NCBI RefSeq assembly: GCF_000400995.2
Contig: NZ_DF238999.1
Coordinates: 186,001 to 250,000 of the forward strand
DNA from: Acidovorax sp. MR-S7
GTDB lineage: Bacteria; Pseudomonadota; Gammaproteobacteria; Burkholderiales; Burkholderiaceae_C
DNA: 64,000 nucleotides
Direction: 5' to 3'
Notes under the pieces: generated by a model
Database searches by the model: none
What the model was told of the DNA's origin: nothing
What the model saw: the letters and a program-made list of their open reading frames with translations, nothing else
Shown here: positions 27,221 through 35,805 of the stretch, piece by piece
Layout of the letters: the number at the start of each line of letters is the position of its first letter
Numbering within the stretch: position 1 is the stretch's first letter
Translations under genes and position numbers: made by a program

Positions 27221-28072
27221 GTAGCTTTTGCCTCTGGCCGATGGCTCGATCATGCCACCGAAGCGTACGATCAAGCGGAATGGACATTTGAATTGCGGCC
27301 AACGCCCTTTGCCCAGGCGGGGCCTGAAATCTATTCATCCAAATTTTGCCAATTCGCCCTTCAGCCTATTGTTGATACTTCCACAGGTCTGATCTCCTCC
27401 TTGGAGGCATTAGTACGCAGCCCCAGCGGCGGAACGCCTCAGGAGCTATTCAATACGTTACGGCCAGATCATCTTCACATCTACGATCTCAAGACTAAGC
27501 GACATGCCTTTGAACTCGCTGCAGCCATAGGCGTGGGCCACACAAACCTGTCCATCAATCTTTTACCAGCATCACTGACAAATAACGAATATTCTGTGGA
27601 TTGGCTGGTGGAGCAAATTAAAGAGCAAGGACTAAAGCCTCAGCAATTAATCATTGAAATAACAGAAGAGGAAGCGATCTCTCATTTCAACGATTTTTAC
27701 GCTGCTTTAAAAAAACTGCGCAGCGCTGGCATTAGCGTAGCAATTGACGACTTTGGCGCGGGCTACGCAGGACTGGCGATGTTGGCCAAATTTCAGCCGG
27801 AGAAGTTAAAGATTGACCGCCAGATTGTGACAAACATCCATACTGATGGCCCCCGTCAAGCCATTGTCAAGGCAATCGTGGAGTGCTGTTCTTCATTAGG
27901 TATTTCAATAGTAGCCGAAGGAGTGGGATCTTTCAATGAATGGAGCTGGCTTCGTGCAGCGGGAGTCAATTTATTCCAAGGCTTTTTTTTCGCCAAGCCA
28001 AAGCTCAATGGGGTTGATGCAGTGAATTGGCCGGTTCCCAGCAATTCAGCAGCCGCTTCAGCAAACCCTTAA
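27218..28072 (+). CDS. EAL-domain cyclic-di-GMP phosphodiesterase
   Basis: This 284-residue protein has an EAL domain from about residue 40. The catalytic set looks complete: EAL in LISSLEALVRSP, Asn in LSINLLPASL, Glu in IIEITEEEA, the Asp pair in AIDDFGAGYAG, Lys in KLKIDRQIV, Glu in VAEGVGS, and Gln in LFQGFFFAKP. It should hydrolyse c-di-GMP. The usual EGVE reads EGVG, so the second Glu is lost. The N-terminal 35 residues (MVAFASGRWLDHATEAYDQA) look like the linker found between BLUF and EAL in fused proteins. There is no ribosome binding site before its ATG, so translation probably depends on the BLUF gene. Base composition is AT-rich like the BLUF gene. Confidence 0.92.
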   Translation: MVAFASGRWLDHATEAYDQAEWTFELRPTPFAQAGPEIYSSKFCQFALQPIVDTSTGLISSLEALVRSPSGGTPQELFNTLRPDHLHIYDLKTKRHAFELAAAIGVGHTNLSINLLPASLTNNEYSVDWLVEQIKEQGLKPQQLIIEITEEEAISHFNDFYAALKKLRSAGISVAIDDFGAGYAGLAMLAKFQPEKLKIDRQIVTNIHTDGPRQAIVKAIVECCSSLGISIVAEGVGSFNEWSWLRAAGVNLFQGFFFAKPKLNGVDAVNWPVPSNSAAASANP

Positions 28073-28672
28073 CCCTGAGCTCGGAGCACCCCTTCGCCCA
28101 TCGACCACTCATTCTCGTTGCGAGCATAAATCGTTGATCCTCGGCATTGAAACAGCAATATCATCGCCGCGGATTCAACTGTTCGATGCAATACATGCGT
28201 CAAACATAACGGCAGGTGTTCCCAGGTTTCGTGGGCAAGTTGGTTCAACGTCCTCGCACTGGTATCCAGATGCTCTTGTGGCCAAGACGCGCTTGGCCAG
28301 AAGTTGAGAATTCGGAAGATCCTGCCGCTGGGTGTGACGGCGCATAGTCGTCAGAATTCTGTGTGTGGATCCGCCTGACGCATAAACATGTCCCGCTACG
28401 AAATGCATCTCATACTCGACCCGTATTTTACAAAGCGGCAGCATGAAACCAGCCACTTTAATACGATGCTTTTAAACTGGGCTCCCTGACGAGAAAAAAA
28501 TGGCTGAATTCATCTAGTAACTTAGCTGCACCGAGATAACCAATCATGTAGAAACCCTCATCACAACCGGATGAGAAGTTCAAGTATTCAAATCATCTCA
28601 CCGATACCACATCAAAGGGCCACGTCCCTGTAGCAAACCGAACAGCCGAGGCGTACCCCAGCCCTCTCATGT
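28073..28672. other. AT-richer 600-base stretch without a supported gene
   Basis: Only short open frames are present, for example a 93-codon minus-strand frame at 28175-28456 and a 34-codon plus-strand frame starting at 28388; none is recognisable. Composition matches the BLUF/EAL genes and changes back at the MCP gene, so this is probably the right end of the accessory segment. No direct repeat of the tRNA 3' end was seen. Confidence 0.4.
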
Positions 28673-30280
28673 TCAGGCCGGTAGCGCGCCAACTACCGCA
28701 TCCTGACGAGGCAAGGCGGGCGGCGACGCGCGCAGCGCGGTATCCAGCTTGAAGACGCCGACAGTCCGCACCAGTTCCTGCGCCTGGCTGCGCAAGCTGG
28801 ATGCTGCTGCAGACATCTCCTCGACCAGCGCTGCGTTTTGCTGGGTGGCCTGGTCCATCTGAGTCACCGCCTCGCCTACCTGGGCCACGCCGGAGCTTTG
28901 CTCATGGCTGGCGGCACTGATCTCGCCCATGATGTCGGTGACGCGGCGAATGGAGCCGACGACCTCGTCCATGGTCTCGCCCGCTTGGGCGGCCAGCGCG
29001 CTGCCCTGTTCCACACGACCGACGCTGTCGAGGATCAGGGTCTTGATCTCCTTGGCAGCCTCGGCCGAGCGCCCGGCCAGGATGCGCACTTCGGATGCCA
29101 CCACAGCGAAGCCACGCCCCTGCTCGCCCGCACGCGCAGCCTCGACAGCGGCATTCAGCGCGAGGATGTTGGTCTGGAAGGCAATGGAGTCGATCACGCC
29201 GATGATGTCGGCGATCTTCTTGCTCGATGCGCTGATGTCGTTGATCGTGCCCACGACCTGCGAGACGACCTCGCCGCCACGCTCGGCGATGGTCGAGGCA
29301 CTCTGCGCGAGCTGGTTGGCCTGCTGTGCGTTGTCGGCATTCTGGCGGACCGTGGCGTTGAGTTGCTCCATGGAGGCAGCGGTTTCCTCCAGGGCGCTTG
29401 CCTGGCTTTCAGTGCGCGAGGAAAGGTCCTGGTTGCCCTGTGCGATCTGGGCGCTGGCGGAAGCCACGCTCTCGGAACTGCTGTGCACCGAGCGCACCAC
29501 CTTGCGCAGGCCGTCCTGCATCTTGGCGAGCGACTCCAGCAGCCTCGCCACCTCGTCCTGGCCGTGCACGTCGATCGCATGCGACAGGTCGCCTTCGGCT
29601 GCGGCGTCGGCGGTTTCCACGGCTTGCCGCAGCGAGGTGGTGATGCCCCGGATCAGAGCCAGCCCGAACAGCGCACCGAAGGCCACGCCCAGCACGATCA
29701 GGCCGATCGCCAGGGTCTGGATCATGTTGGAACTGGCCTGGGAGTGCATGTATTCGGCCTTGCCGTTCTCGACCTGGAAATCGGTCAGCTTGACGATGTC
29801 CTCCCGCAACGGGGCATAGAGGGCCTCGTCCTTTTCGCGCAGCATTGCCAGCGCGGTGTCAAGGTCTCCTTGGCGCAGGGCGGTCTGGGCCGGCATCAGG
29901 AATCCTGCGCGGAATTGATCGCGCCGGCGCTCGAAGTCCTCGGCATAGCGCACCTCTTCCTGGGAATGCTCGGTTGCCATGAACGCAGTCCAGGACTTGT
30001 CGAGAACGGCCGCGTTGTCGCTGATTTGCTGGGCCGCCTTGCGGGTTTCCTCGGGATCATTGAGCGCGATGGCCCGCGAGACCGCGCCACGGTTACGCAG
30101 CAATTGCCGCTGCACCTCCAGCAATTCGCCCAGCGCGAGCATGCGGTCTTCGTAGATCGACTTGAACCCGGCATTGGCCTGCCGCATGCCGTAGATGCCG
30201 AAACCACCGATGGCCATCATCAATATGGACAAGGCGCCGATGAGCCACACGAGGCGAGTGGAAATCTTGAAACGGTTCAT
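28673..30280 (-). CDS. Methyl-accepting chemotaxis protein
   Basis: This 535-residue transmembrane chemoreceptor has one membrane segment at about residues 11-32 ([20 protein letters not shown]), a four-helix-bundle periplasmic sensor domain to about 185, a second membrane segment near 190-212, a HAMP domain, and then the long coiled-coil signalling domain. The hairpin tip is [37 protein letters not shown], given here only as its two recognisable halves [20 protein letters not shown] and [11 protein letters not shown]. Methylation-type repeats ([15 protein letters not shown]) flank it. There is no CheB/CheR pentapeptide at the C terminus. The ligand is unknown. No chemotaxis genes are adjacent. 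Confidence 0.95.
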   Translation of the reverse strand: MNRFKISTRLVWLIGALSILMMAIGGFGIYGMRQANAGFKSIYEDRMLALGELLEVQRQLLRNRGAVSRAIALNDPEETRKAAQQISDNAAVLDKSWTAFMATEHSQEEVRYAEDFERRRDQFRAGFLMPAQTALRQGDLDTALAMLREKDEALYAPLREDIVKLTDFQVENGKAEYMHSQASSNMIQTLAIGLIVLGVAFGALFGLALIRGITTSLRQAVETADAAAEGDLSHAIDVHGQDEVARLLESLAKMQDGLRKVVRSVHSSSESVASASAQIAQGNQDLSSRTESQASALEETAASMEQLNATVRQNADNAQQANQLAQSASTIAERGGEVVSQVVGTINDISASSKKIADIIGVIDSIAFQTNILALNAAVEAARAGEQGRGFAVVASEVRILAGRSAEAAKEIKTLILDSVGRVEQGSALAAQAGETMDEVVGSIRRVTDIMGEISAASHEQSSGVAQVGEAVTQMDQATQQNAALVEEMSAAASSLRSQAQELVRTVGVFKLDTALRASPPALPRQDAVVGALPA

Positions 30281-30450
30281 GTCGCTCCCTGGTCATTGTT
30301 TCGCCACTCGCATTCTTGAGATGCTTGACACAAATCATGCCATGCAGGGCTGGGCACTTCGGAGCACATCCGACGAGGAGAAACGCCAATACGCAAACTT
30401 CGCTTTGGACGCAAACTCGACAGGTTCTGACAGATCGTTTCCTGAAGAAA

Positions 30451-30491
30451 AATCGCCCCGTCCGGCACAAAGCCGGACGGGGCGATTGCTA
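30451..30491 (-). terminator. Strong rho-independent terminator
   Basis: Arms at 30451-30466 and 30472-30487 form a perfect 16-bp stem around a 5-base loop. On the minus strand a TTTTT run follows, so it terminates the TerB-like gene, whose stop is 44 bases upstream. Confidence 0.9.
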
Positions 30492-30530
30492 TTCAAACGG
30501 AGGATTCGCCCTGTTTCGACCGGGACCGAA

Positions 30531-31532
30531 TCAACCGCCCCGCACCATCTGCATGATCTTCGCGGTATTCAACCCCCGCGCCATCTCCTGCATTTGCGGC
30601 AGGTATTGCACCTGCAGCTGACGACCATCGGCCATGACGTGCTCGTAGGCATCACGCAGCATTTGCGTGCCCAGCGTGCGTCCACCCGCGTAATACTGGT
30701 TGGCTACATGGCCCAGCGCGTAGGTGGCAGCGAAGCTCATGCCACTGCTTACGGCCTGGCGCCCCAGTCCACCCAACAGACCCTTGCCCGCCTTGCCCAG
30801 CAGGCCGCCGAGCAGTTTGCGCCCGGCCTCTTCCAGGTACTGGGAGGTCAGCCCTACGCCCAGGGCCGCCAACAGGTCCTTGATGTGGCCGCGGTCCAGC
30901 TCGTAGCCGTAGCTCTGGCCGATTTGGTAAACCATCCGCATCTGCAGCGGAATGATGGCCAGCGTGGACAGGTTCTCAGGCAGCAATTCGATGGCACCGT
31001 TGAGAATCGCCGCATGGAGGATCTTGCGGTCCATGTCGGCGGCAGGCAACGTACCGGTGCGGCGCTGTGCCGTGGTGCCAGGCAGCGCATCGACGGCAGC
31101 AGGATGCGGAGCAGGCAGGCCTGCCTGCTCCATCTCCGGCGTGGCTGCGGCGGCAGTCTGCAAGGGAGCGCTGGCCAATGCCTCGGCCTGGGCAGCAAAC
31201 GCCGTAGGCTCTTGCCCCAGGGCTTCGCTCAGCTGGACAAGAAAGGCCTGCTCCTGCGCGCTGACTTGGCCGTCGGCCTCGCATACGCACACGGCCATTT
31301 CATAGGCTAGCAGGCGTGCCTCTGCGCTGGCCAGTTGCGAAAGCACGTCGGCCAGCTGGACGCGGCGCACCAGCACGTCCTGGTACAAGCTTGGCAAGTT
31401 GACCTGCTGGTCCTGCGCCAGGCCTTGCGCCACCTGGCGGATCTGCTCGCGCTCGCGGTCATGCTTGGCGCCATCCGCATACGAGGCCAGCAGGCAAACG
31501 GTAAGGATAGCGCGGATTTCTTCGGTGCTCAT
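30531..31532 (-). CDS. TerB-like protein with C-terminal glycine-rich membrane-associated domain
   Basis: This 333-residue protein's N-terminal half (about residues 1-125) has two TerB-like helical repeats (LLASYADGAKHDREREQIRQ and VCEADGQVSAQEQAFLVQL), a fold linked to tellurite resistance and phage-stress proteins, with acidic metal-binding-type loops. An Ala/Pro-rich linker follows to about 165. The C-terminal half has LAIIPLQMRMVYQIGQSYGY and a Gly/Leu-rich stretch GLLGKAGKGLLGGLGRQAVS, like the DUF697-type domain. It is monocistronic, with its own strong terminator. The exact role is unknown. Confidence 0.75.
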   Translation of the reverse strand: MSTEEIRAILTVCLLASYADGAKHDREREQIRQVAQGLAQDQQVNLPSLYQDVLVRRVQLADVLSQLASAEARLLAYEMAVCVCEADGQVSAQEQAFLVQLSEALGQEPTAFAAQAEALASAPLQTAAAATPEMEQAGLPAPHPAAVDALPGTTAQRRTGTLPAADMDRKILHAAILNGAIELLPENLSTLAIIPLQMRMVYQIGQSYGYELDRGHIKDLLAALGVGLTSQYLEEAGRKLLGGLLGKAGKGLLGGLGRQAVSSGMSFAATYALGHVANQYYAGGRTLGTQMLRDAYEHVMADGRQLQVQYLPQMQEMARGLNTAKIMQMVRGG

Positions 31533-31582
31533 CAGGTTCCTCCTCGAAATGGACGGCCAGCCGATTCGTGGCCGCCACGGGC

Positions 31583-31993
31583 TCAGGGCAGCAGAGTAAC
31601 GCGGTCCACCTCGAACTCGGTCTTGCGCAGGCCCTTGTCGAGTTCACCCACGAGTTCCACGCGCTGCTCGGCGCTTACGGTCTGCCCTGGCGGGAAGTCC
31701 TCGTTGTCGATCTCCACGGTGATACGGCCGGTGGCATCTTCGAAGATGTAGCGTTCATCACCCTCGAACGATACGATGCGCCCCTGCAGGCGGGCGACCT
31801 GGTCGTCCCGGCCCGTGTCGAGCAGTTGCTTGACCGTCATCAGCGGCACGTTGCTGGGGCCTGTGTAAGTGCCTGGAGCGACGGCCTTGGGGGCGTTGCT
31901 GGGACCCGTGTAGCCCGAGGGCTGGGCAATGGCGACGGTAGCGCCCAGGGCCATTGCGGCGGCAGCCGCCAGTGTGGAAGCGATGTAGCGCAT
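31583..31993 (-). CDS. BOF-family (YgiW/YdeI/NirD-like) periplasmic OB-fold protein
   Basis: This 136-residue protein has a signal peptide ([20 protein letters not shown], ending AIAQ), then a tandem short repeat SGYTGPSN/GTYTGPSN (residues about 26-48). The OB-fold domain follows: MTVKQLLDTGRDDQVARLQG, DERYIFEDATGRITVEID and VELVGELDKG. These are typical of the bacterial OB-fold (BOF) stress proteins. It lies directly downstream of a QseBC-like two-component system on the same strand. In E. coli ygiW sits beside qseBC, so the linkage is meaningful. AAGGAG precedes the ATG. Confidence 0.9.
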   Translation of the reverse strand: MRYIASTLAAAAAMALGATVAIAQPSGYTGPSNAPKAVAPGTYTGPSNVPLMTVKQLLDTGRDDQVARLQGRIVSFEGDERYIFEDATGRITVEIDNEDFPPGQTVSAEQRVELVGELDKGLRKTEFEVDRVTLLP

Positions 31994-32088
31994 GGTTCAA
32001 CTCCTTTTTTCCGTGGTTGCAAGAAGCTCCGCCGGTTGCGGAACAACACCATTGGAAAGCGCGAACCTGAAGGCAATCTGATGTGCTT

Positions 32089-33471
32089 TCAGTCCGCGGG
32101 GAAGTCGAGCACCGCGCCGAGTCCCCGCCCCTCCAGCCCTTCTTCGAAATGCAGAGTCGCTCCATGCAGCGCCGCGATGCGCGCCACGATGGACAGGCCC
32201 AGGCCGTTGCCAGTCTGGCCGGTGCCCAGCACCCGGAAGAACCGCTCGCCCAGGCGCGCCCGCTGCTCGGACGGCACACCCATGCCGTCGTCGCGCACGG
32301 CCAGGCGTATACCGCCGTGCGGCAACTGCATGGTTTCGACACGCACCCGGCCCCCTACGCGGCCATAGCGCGCGGCGTTGTCGATCAGGTTGCGCAGCGC
32401 ACTGTTCAGCAAGGCGGGCGCTGCCCGCAGGCGGGGTACGGCCAGGGACCGTTCCACCCGGACGTTCGGCGGCAGACTCAAGCCATCGAGCAAGGCATTC
32501 AGGTCCACGGCTTCACGCACCAGGCCCTCGGCCTGAGGCTCCAGGCGGGCCAGTGCCAGCAGGCTTTCCACCAGTGCCGTGCAGCGGTCCAGATCGGCTC
32601 GCAGCTGCTGCAGATGGGTCGTGGGCAGCTTCAACTCGCGCTCGATGAGCTGCACACGCATGCGCAATGCGGCCAGCGGCGTGCGCAGCTCGTGCGCAGC
32701 GTCTGCCGTGAAACGCCGCTCGCCATCCAGCGCCGTAGCCAGGCGCGCCAGCAGCGCATTCAGCGCATCCAGAATAGGCTGCAGCTCGCGCGGCGGATTG
32801 TGTGCCTGCACAGGCGCCAGATCGTGCGGTGACTTGGCATCGATGCGCATCGCCGCGTCCTCCAGCGGCCGCAACAGACGCCGGATCAATGCCCAGCTCA
32901 GCAAGCCCAGCAACGCCAGCAGCGTCAGCGCGGGCCAGGCCAAGTCTTCGGCCATGTCTTCCAGCATCTCCAGACGTTCCTCCATCGGCTGCGCCACCTG
33001 GGCGGTGATGCCGCGCGGACCGGGACGCACGTACACGCGCCAGAGTTCTCCCTCGACCCAGACCGAGGTTTTTTCCTTGTGCCGGGCATGGGGCACGAAT
33101 GCCTTCTCGGGAGTGTCTTCCCCGCGCAGCAGCACGCTGCCATCGGGTGCCACGAGCTGGTAGTACATGCGCAGCTTCAACACCTCGCCATGTTCCATCC
33201 GCGGCTCCCGGGATGCGCCTGCGGCCCCTTCGCCCTGGCGCGCCAGCTGCAGCACGAGGCGCGAGCCTTCTTCCAATGCATCGTCGAGAACGTCTCCAGT
33301 GGCAGACCAGGCCACACTGACAACGATGGCCAGGCTGACCAGCCACAGGCCGATGCTGGTACCCATCACCGCCAGCAACAGGCGCCGCCGCAACGACCAG
33401 CTGCTGCCCGGCGGTGCGCTGCGCTGAGTGCTTGGCCGAAGGCCCTCCGGCAGCCATCGCAAGAACTTCAT
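32089..33471 (-). CDS. Sensor histidine kinase (QseC/PmrB-like)
   Basis: This 460-residue kinase has membrane segments at about residues 31-55 (LLLAVMGTSIGLWLVSLAIV) and 174-195, with a periplasmic loop of about 120 residues between. The HisKA domain has phospho-acceptor His260 in AAHELRTPLAAL, and the ATPase domain has the N box NLIDNAARYG, DDGMGVP and GNGLGLSIVARI. The start overlaps the stop of the response-regulator gene by four bases. Similarity in layout to QseC with a BOF gene downstream is the basis for the name; the signal is unknown. Confidence 0.93.
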   Translation of the reverse strand: MKFLRWLPEGLRPSTQRSAPPGSSWSLRRRLLLAVMGTSIGLWLVSLAIVVSVAWSATGDVLDDALEEGSRLVLQLARQGEGAAGASREPRMEHGEVLKLRMYYQLVAPDGSVLLRGEDTPEKAFVPHARHKEKTSVWVEGELWRVYVRPGPRGITAQVAQPMEERLEMLEDMAEDLAWPALTLLALLGLLSWALIRRLLRPLEDAAMRIDAKSPHDLAPVQAHNPPRELQPILDALNALLARLATALDGERRFTADAAHELRTPLAALRMRVQLIERELKLPTTHLQQLRADLDRCTALVESLLALARLEPQAEGLVREAVDLNALLDGLSLPPNVRVERSLAVPRLRAAPALLNSALRNLIDNAARYGRVGGRVRVETMQLPHGGIRLAVRDDGMGVPSEQRARLGERFFRVLGTGQTGNGLGLSIVARIAALHGATLHFEEGLEGRGLGAVLDFPAD

Positions 33472-34136
33472 GCGGGCGCCAATCCGTAGCCTTGGTTGCG
33501 CACCGTCACGATGAAGCGGTTGCCCAGCTTCTTGCGCAGGTTGTAGACGTGCACCTCGATGGCGTTGCTTTCTACCTCCTCGCCCCAGCCGTACAAGGCT
33601 TCTTCCAGTTGTGCGCGGCTCAGGATGTGGGTGGGATGGCGCATCAAGGCCTGCAGAACGGCAAATTCGCGCGCGGTCAGCGTGACGGGAGCCCCGTCCA
33701 GCGTTACCCTTTTGGCTGCCGGATCGAGGGCTACCGCACCATGGCGCAATTGCGGTGCCTGCTGCGCCGCGCCCCTCCGCAGGGCCGCACGCACCCGGGC
33801 CGACAACTCCTCCAGGTCGAAAGGCTTGACCAGGTAGTCGTCCGCACCCAAGTCCAGGCCCTGCACGCGGTCGGCCAACGTATCGCGCGCCGTGATCACG
33901 ATCACCGGCAACTGCGCCTGGGACGCACCGGCGCCGCGCAGGGCTTTGAGCACGGCATCGCCGTCAAGGCCAGGGAGTCCCCTGTCCAGCAGCACGCATT
34001 GGTATGCATGGGTGGCCAGCGCAGTGGCCGCCTGGTCGCCACGCTGCAGCCAGTCCACCGCGTAGCCATCCATCTGCAGCCATGACTGCAGGGAACTGCC
34101 CAGGGAAGGGTCGTCTTCGATCAGGAGGATGCGCAT
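33468..34136 (-). CDS. OmpR-family response regulator (QseB/PmrA-like)
   Basis: This 222-residue regulator has a receiver domain with Asp8/Asp9 (LIEDDPSLG), phospho-acceptor Asp51 (CVLLDRGLPGLDG) and Lys in YLVKPFDLEEL. The C-terminal winged helix shows VTLTAREFAVLQALMRHP, EVESNAIEVHVYNLRKKL and VRNQGYGLAP. It is coupled to the kinase gene by an ATGA overlap. A 141-base intergenic region separates it from the divergent diguanylate cyclase gene; no clear direct-repeat operator was identified there. Confidence 0.95.
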   Translation of the reverse strand: MRILLIEDDPSLGSSLQSWLQMDGYAVDWLQRGDQAATALATHAYQCVLLDRGLPGLDGDAVLKALRGAGASQAQLPVIVITARDTLADRVQGLDLGADDYLVKPFDLEELSARVRAALRRGAAQQAPQLRHGAVALDPAAKRVTLDGAPVTLTAREFAVLQALMRHPTHILSRAQLEEALYGWGEEVESNAIEVHVYNLRKKLGNRFIVTVRNQGYGLAPA

Positions 34137-34277
34137 GTGGCAAGCCTAAGACATGAAGATGAAGCGGATCTGATGTGGATGCGCCGTAGCGCACAATAGC
34201 TCACCGAAATCCAACCAGTGCCCATCGCTCGCGCTCCTTGCTTCGGAAGACAGCGCTCAATCCCGTGGAACTCCGCC

Positions 34278-35612
34278 GTGAACACATCCGACGAAGCCGC
34301 TTTGCGCACTCTGGCTACGGCGCTCGACCAACTCGAAGTCGCCCTGTGCGTCTTCGACGAAGAAGACCGGACGCTCCTCTGGAACGATACCTTCCTGCAG
34401 TTCTTCCCCGAACACGCGGGGCACGTCTACCCTGGCGAGCACTACCGGGAGAACCTGCGGCGGTTCTACCGGCAAAGGCTGAGCGAGGAGGAACTGCCGT
34501 CGATGGAGCGCTACATCGATGACGGCGTTCTGCGGCACCGCAGCCAGCAGCGCTCCTACGAGTTCGATCACCATGGCTACCGGGTACGGGTGGCGTCCCT
34601 GCCGCTCGGAGGCCACGGCCGCGTGCGCTTGTGGCGCAAGACACAGCCCTTGCTCACGGGCATGCAGGACCGGCTCAATCCCCAGGTGGCGCCTTTGCCG
34701 GCATCCATCTCTCCTGACGCGGCGACGGCGCTGGAGAGCCTGGCGGACGGCGTGTTGATGGTCGATGAGCACGACCTGGCCATTTGGGCCAACCACGCTT
34801 TCCTCGTCCTCTACGGCTTGTCCGGCATCGCGGACCTGGCACGGCGCCACTTCGGCGACATCTATGCGGGTGCATGGCTCGGCGAAGAGCCGACGGCACG
34901 CTACACCGCCGGCCTCGCGGCATTGAAGGAGCGGCAGCGCTTTTCCGGCGCCCCCTACGAGCTGGCGTTGCCGCACGACCGCTGGGTGCGCATTGTCGAG
35001 CTGCGCGGCACCCAGGCCAACGGCTGCAGCTTCTTCTCGCACATGGATGTGACGGAATCGCGGCGGCAGCAGGAAGAGCTTCGGCTGCTGACCTCGCGCC
35101 TGGAGTCGCTGGCCGTGACGGATGCGCTGACCGGGCTGGCCAACCGGCGCCGGTTCGACGAGGTGCTCGAGGCGGAATGGCGCCGCGCGCAACGCGCGGG
35201 CACGACGCTGGCGCTGCTCATGATGGATGTGGACCACTTCAAGCACCTCAATGACACGCACGGGCATCCGTTCGGCGACGAGGTGCTCAAGCGTGTCGGC
35301 AGCGTGCTGGCGCAGCGGGTGCAGCGCACGGGCAGCCTGGTGGCACGCTACGGCGGCGAAGAGTTCGCCGTGCTGCTGCCCGGCACAGACGCCCAGGGTG
35401 CGCGGGAACTGGCCGAGTCCATCCGGCAGACGGTGCAGGACCTCGTGCATGGCAACGAGCGGACCGGCCCCGTGGGCGTGACCGTCAGCATCGGCATGGC
35501 CTGCGCAAGCGACGGAGCATTCAATGCCTACAGCGCCATGCTGGTGGACATGGCAGACCGCGCGCTCTACGAAGCCAAGCGCACGGGGCGCAACCAGGTC
35601 GCCTGCGCCTGA
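34278..35612 (+). CDS. PAS-domain diguanylate cyclase (GGDEF)
   Basis: This protein of about 444 residues has two PAS-like sensor regions (about residues 10-110, LATALDQLEVALCVFDEEDR, and 155-270, LESLADGVLMVDEHDLAIWA), a short coiled coil and a GGDEF domain. The active site is GGEEF (RYGGEEFAVLLP), the substrate region is DALTGLANRR, and MMDVDHFKHLNDTHGH is present, so it should make c-di-GMP. No RxxD inhibitory site is visible just before GGEEF. There is no ATG start near the domain; GTG at 34278 (GGAA upstream) or GTG at 34218 are the candidates. No membrane segments, so it is cytosolic. Confidence 0.9.
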   Translation: MNTSDEAALRTLATALDQLEVALCVFDEEDRTLLWNDTFLQFFPEHAGHVYPGEHYRENLRRFYRQRLSEEELPSMERYIDDGVLRHRSQQRSYEFDHHGYRVRVASLPLGGHGRVRLWRKTQPLLTGMQDRLNPQVAPLPASISPDAATALESLADGVLMVDEHDLAIWANHAFLVLYGLSGIADLARRHFGDIYAGAWLGEEPTARYTAGLAALKERQRFSGAPYELALPHDRWVRIVELRGTQANGCSFFSHMDVTESRRQQEELRLLTSRLESLAVTDALTGLANRRRFDEVLEAEWRRAQRAGTTLALLMMDVDHFKHLNDTHGHPFGDEVLKRVGSVLAQRVQRTGSLVARYGGEEFAVLLPGTDAQGARELAESIRQTVQDLVHGNERTGPVGVTVSIGMACASDGAFNAYSAMLVDMADRALYEAKRTGRNQVACA

Positions 35613-35764
35613 AGCACCCTCGTCCATCGGGCGAATTTCCAGGCCAAGTGCCCTCCAGGGAATCGCTCCGCTGCGCCGGGCGCCACCCCATCTACCTCGA
35701 TCAGCACTGCACGCAACGTGGCCGGGATAACCCGTAGTCAGAAAAGCATATCTCGGCCTCAAAA

Positions 35765-35791
35765 TTGGTTCAACCAAATTGGTTAGACCAA
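35765..35791. promoter_or_regulatory. Two tandem FadR/GntR-type operators
   Basis: TTGGTTCAACCAA (35765-35777) and TTGGTTAGACCAA (35779-35791) each contain the FadR-subfamily consensus TNGTNNNACNA exactly. Their centres are 14 bases apart. They end 15 bases before the regulator ATG, so autoregulation is very likely. Confidence 0.8.
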
Positions 35792-35805
35792 ATTAACGCC
35801 GATCC

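Noticed and set aside
28388-28492. A 34-codon plus-strand frame (starting MSRYEMHLILDPYF) in the gap before the chemoreceptor gene
   Set aside because: Too short, no ribosome binding site and no recognisable feature; chance occurrence in AT-richer sequence is likely.
30281-30450. Sigma-28 (flagellar) promoter upstream of the chemoreceptor gene
   Set aside because: No TAAA-N15-GCCGATAA-like sequence was found on the minus strand.
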